Origin: Candidatus Latescibacteria bacterium 4484_7
GTDB lineage: Bacteria > Krumholzibacteriota > Krumholzibacteriia > Krumholzibacteriales > Krumholzibacteriaceae
Assembly (NCBI GenBank): GCA_002085285.1
Contig: NATK01000003.1
Span: 1 to 24,844 of the forward strand
Length of the DNA stretch: 24,844 nt
Reading direction: 5' to 3'
Within the stretch, counting starts at the first letter, position 1. The number at the start of each line of letters is the position of its first letter. Positions 23,509 to 24,844 of the stretch are shown piece by piece. The translations under genes were made by a program, and so were the position numbers. The notes under the pieces are model-generated. The model was not told the DNA's origin and did not search any database. It saw only the letters and a program-made list of their open reading frames with translations.

Positions 23509-24408
23509 ATGAAAAGAGCGAGTAACATTGTGGTGATCCTTCTTGCAGTGGTTCTTTCGGTTTCCTTGATAGGATGCGGTAAGAGCGGGAAAGAGAAGGC
23601 AAAGAAGGGAGCAAAGAGCACAAAAGAGGAATTCAAGATGCCAGATTCGCTGCTCACCCCGATTGCATCGTACAACCTCGTTCGTGATGACTACCATCCG
23701 ATCAAGGGCGGTGTTATGGCCAACGAGGAGATCGAACTTCAGTATCCGGCTTCGAACATTGCCCGGTATATTGCCGTCAAGACGTTCGGTCTGGCGAGAG
23801 ACGGCTTGAATCTGGTCAAAGAAAAGATAGGTCCGCCGGCAGACGGACGGGTCGTATTGATCGGTGCAAAGGACCTCGATGAGTACAAATTGCTCACGAG
23901 GAAGGAGTGGTGGTATTACGGGGTCATCAAGGGTGATACGATATACTTCGAGCCTTTCGATATCATGATCAAAAGGAGTATTGCAAAGGTAAGCATAGCG
24001 CAGAAGCTCGCTCAGATGGCTCTTATTCACAAGTCGAAGGGGAGAATCCCGATCTGGATGCGTGAGGCGATCGCTTCTTATGTGGCGGGCGAGGGCGATA
24101 TACTCAAGATGCAGGCCAACGAGTTTCGATACGACAATATGAATCTGAACATCTCTCCGGACGAGATAAAGAGTGCCTTGACGAAGGCGGTGAACCGAGC
24201 CGATACGCGTATAGCATTCTATGCGGCATACAGGATGCTCGGCAAACTTCTCGAGTTCTCGACGATGGATCATGTGGTGGAGTTCGTAGACTATCTTGGG
24301 CAGGGCCTCGATATGGACAAGGCCTCGAAAAAGGCATTCGGTATGGATTACAATGCGCTCATCGACAGAATAAGGGTCGATAGAGAAGCGGGGGCGGGGA
24401 AGAAGTAG
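23509..24408 (+). CDS. Lipoprotein with degenerate peptidase MA-like domain
   Basis: The 299-residue protein has a lipoprotein signal: basic start, hydrophobic core, then lipobox SLIGC with Cys23, so it should be lipidated and anchored to a membrane facing the periplasm. The region 112-200 follows the pattern of gluzincin (peptidase MA-like) domains: WWYYGVIKGDTIYFEP, a helix, then IPIWMREAIASYVAGE, matching the usual lPxWlxEGlAeY. The zinc motif HExxH is replaced by Gln165-Lys-Leu-Ala-Gln169, while Glu186, the usual third-ligand position, remains. It is therefore probably a binding protein rather than a protease. The ATG at 23509 directly follows the reductoisomerase stop, implying coupling. 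The true family is uncertain. Confidence 0.82.
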   Translation: MKRASNIVVILLAVVLSVSLIGCGKSGKEKAKKGAKSTKEEFKMPDSLLTPIASYNLVRDDYHPIKGGVMANEEIELQYPASNIARYIAVKTFGLARDGLNLVKEKIGPPADGRVVLIGAKDLDEYKLLTRKEWWYYGVIKGDTIYFEPFDIMIKRSIAKVSIAQKLAQMALIHKSKGRIPIWMREAIASYVAGEGDILKMQANEFRYDNMNLNISPDEIKSALTKAVNRADTRIAFYAAYRMLGKLLEFSTMDHVVEFVDYLGQGLDMDKASKKAFGMDYNALIDRIRVDREAGAGKK

Positions 24409-24437
24409 GAGATCGAAGGAGATTGCCGGGGAGTGTT

Positions 24438-24844
24438 ATGGCCGATCAAGACAAACAGATTAGGGTGAGATTTGCTCCGAGCCCGACGGGTCACCTTCAT
24501 GTGGGAGGCGCGAGAACTGCGCTCTACAACTATCTCTATGCCAGAAAAACAGGTGGTGTTTTTGTCCTGAGAATAGAGGACACGGACGCTCAGCGTTCGA
24601 CGAAGGAGTCGTACGAGGGGATCCTGAGAGGACTCAAATGGCTCGGTCTCGATTGGGATGAGGGCCCGGATGTGGGAGGCGATTACGGTCCTTACATACA
24701 ATCGGCGCGACAGGTGCTGTATCACTCCGAGGTTCAGCGTCTTCTCGACGAGGGGAAAGCGTACCGATGTTTCTGCACTCCCGAAGAACTCGAAGCGATG
24801 AAGATGGAGGCCTTGAAGAATAAGCTTCCTCCAAAGTACAACGG
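24438..24844 (+). CDS. gltX: Glutamyl-tRNA synthetase, N-terminal part (3' end outside window)
   Basis: GltX charges tRNA-Glu (and tRNA-Gln in many bacteria) with glutamate. The open frame runs from ATG 24438 to the window end without a stop, giving about 135 residues. It opens with RVRFAPSPTGHLHVGGARTALYNYL, containing the class I HIGH-type motif HLHVG, then VLRIEDTD, GLDWDEGPDVGG, YGPYIQSAR and YRCFCTPEEL, all typical of the catalytic domain. GGGGAG lies 5 bases before the ATG. The gene is 29 bases after the lipoprotein gene and probably in the same operon. Confidence 0.96.
   Translation, partial: MADQDKQIRVRFAPSPTGHLHVGGARTALYNYLYARKTGGVFVLRIEDTDAQRSTKESYEGILRGLKWLGLDWDEGPDVGGDYGPYIQSARQVLYHSEVQRLLDEGKAYRCFCTPEELEAMKMEALKNKLPPKYN

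Overview
The window is bacterial chromosomal DNA of moderate GC content. It has dense, short-spaced operons on both strands and no recognisable mobile element, prophage or CRISPR array. The gene set fits a Gram-negative-type, probably uncultured bacterium: a [NiFe]-hydrogenase maturation gene, two -24/-12 (sigma54) promoters, a chemoreceptor-like protein, HD-GYP proteins, c-di-AMP synthesis and a lipoprotein. The phylum cannot be named from the sequence alone.

Layout. 1-785: 3' end of hypE. 884-1543 (-): LuxR-type regulator with a degenerate receiver. 1763-2566: PHP-family histidinol-phosphatase-like gene. 2718-5832: guaB, a short QueG-like double 4Fe-4S protein and an alpha/beta hydrolase, tightly coupled. 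5998-6762 (-): orphan gene of unknown function behind a sigma54-type promoter. 6962-7765: carbon-nitrogen hydrolase with an extended -10 promoter. 8004-15430: a five-gene operon behind a second sigma54-type promoter. It encodes a membrane chemoreceptor-like protein, a CheA-like protein lacking the phospho-histidine and ATP-binding motifs but keeping a CheW domain, a small excisionase-type HTH protein, a STAS-GAF-HD-GYP protein with lost catalytic residues, and a receiver-GAF-HD-GYP protein that looks intact. 15431-15795: 365 bp convergent spacer. 15796-22358 (-): tRNA(CAU), tilS, hpt, ftsH, folP and cdaA, a housekeeping block. 22495-24844 (+): divergent ketol-acid reductoisomerase, a lipoprotein resembling a metalloprotease that has lost HExxH, and the start of gltX.

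The most unusual part is 8004-15430. It looks like a chemosensory array rebuilt mostly from pseudo-enzymes and ending in one apparently functional c-di-GMP phosphodiesterase. I infer a scaffold that controls an HD-GYP output without its own kinase activity. The orphan gene at 5998-6762 carries a nearly identical sigma54 promoter (both begin TGGCATAA), so it may belong to the same regulon. This is inference from motifs read by eye; no searches or alignments were run.
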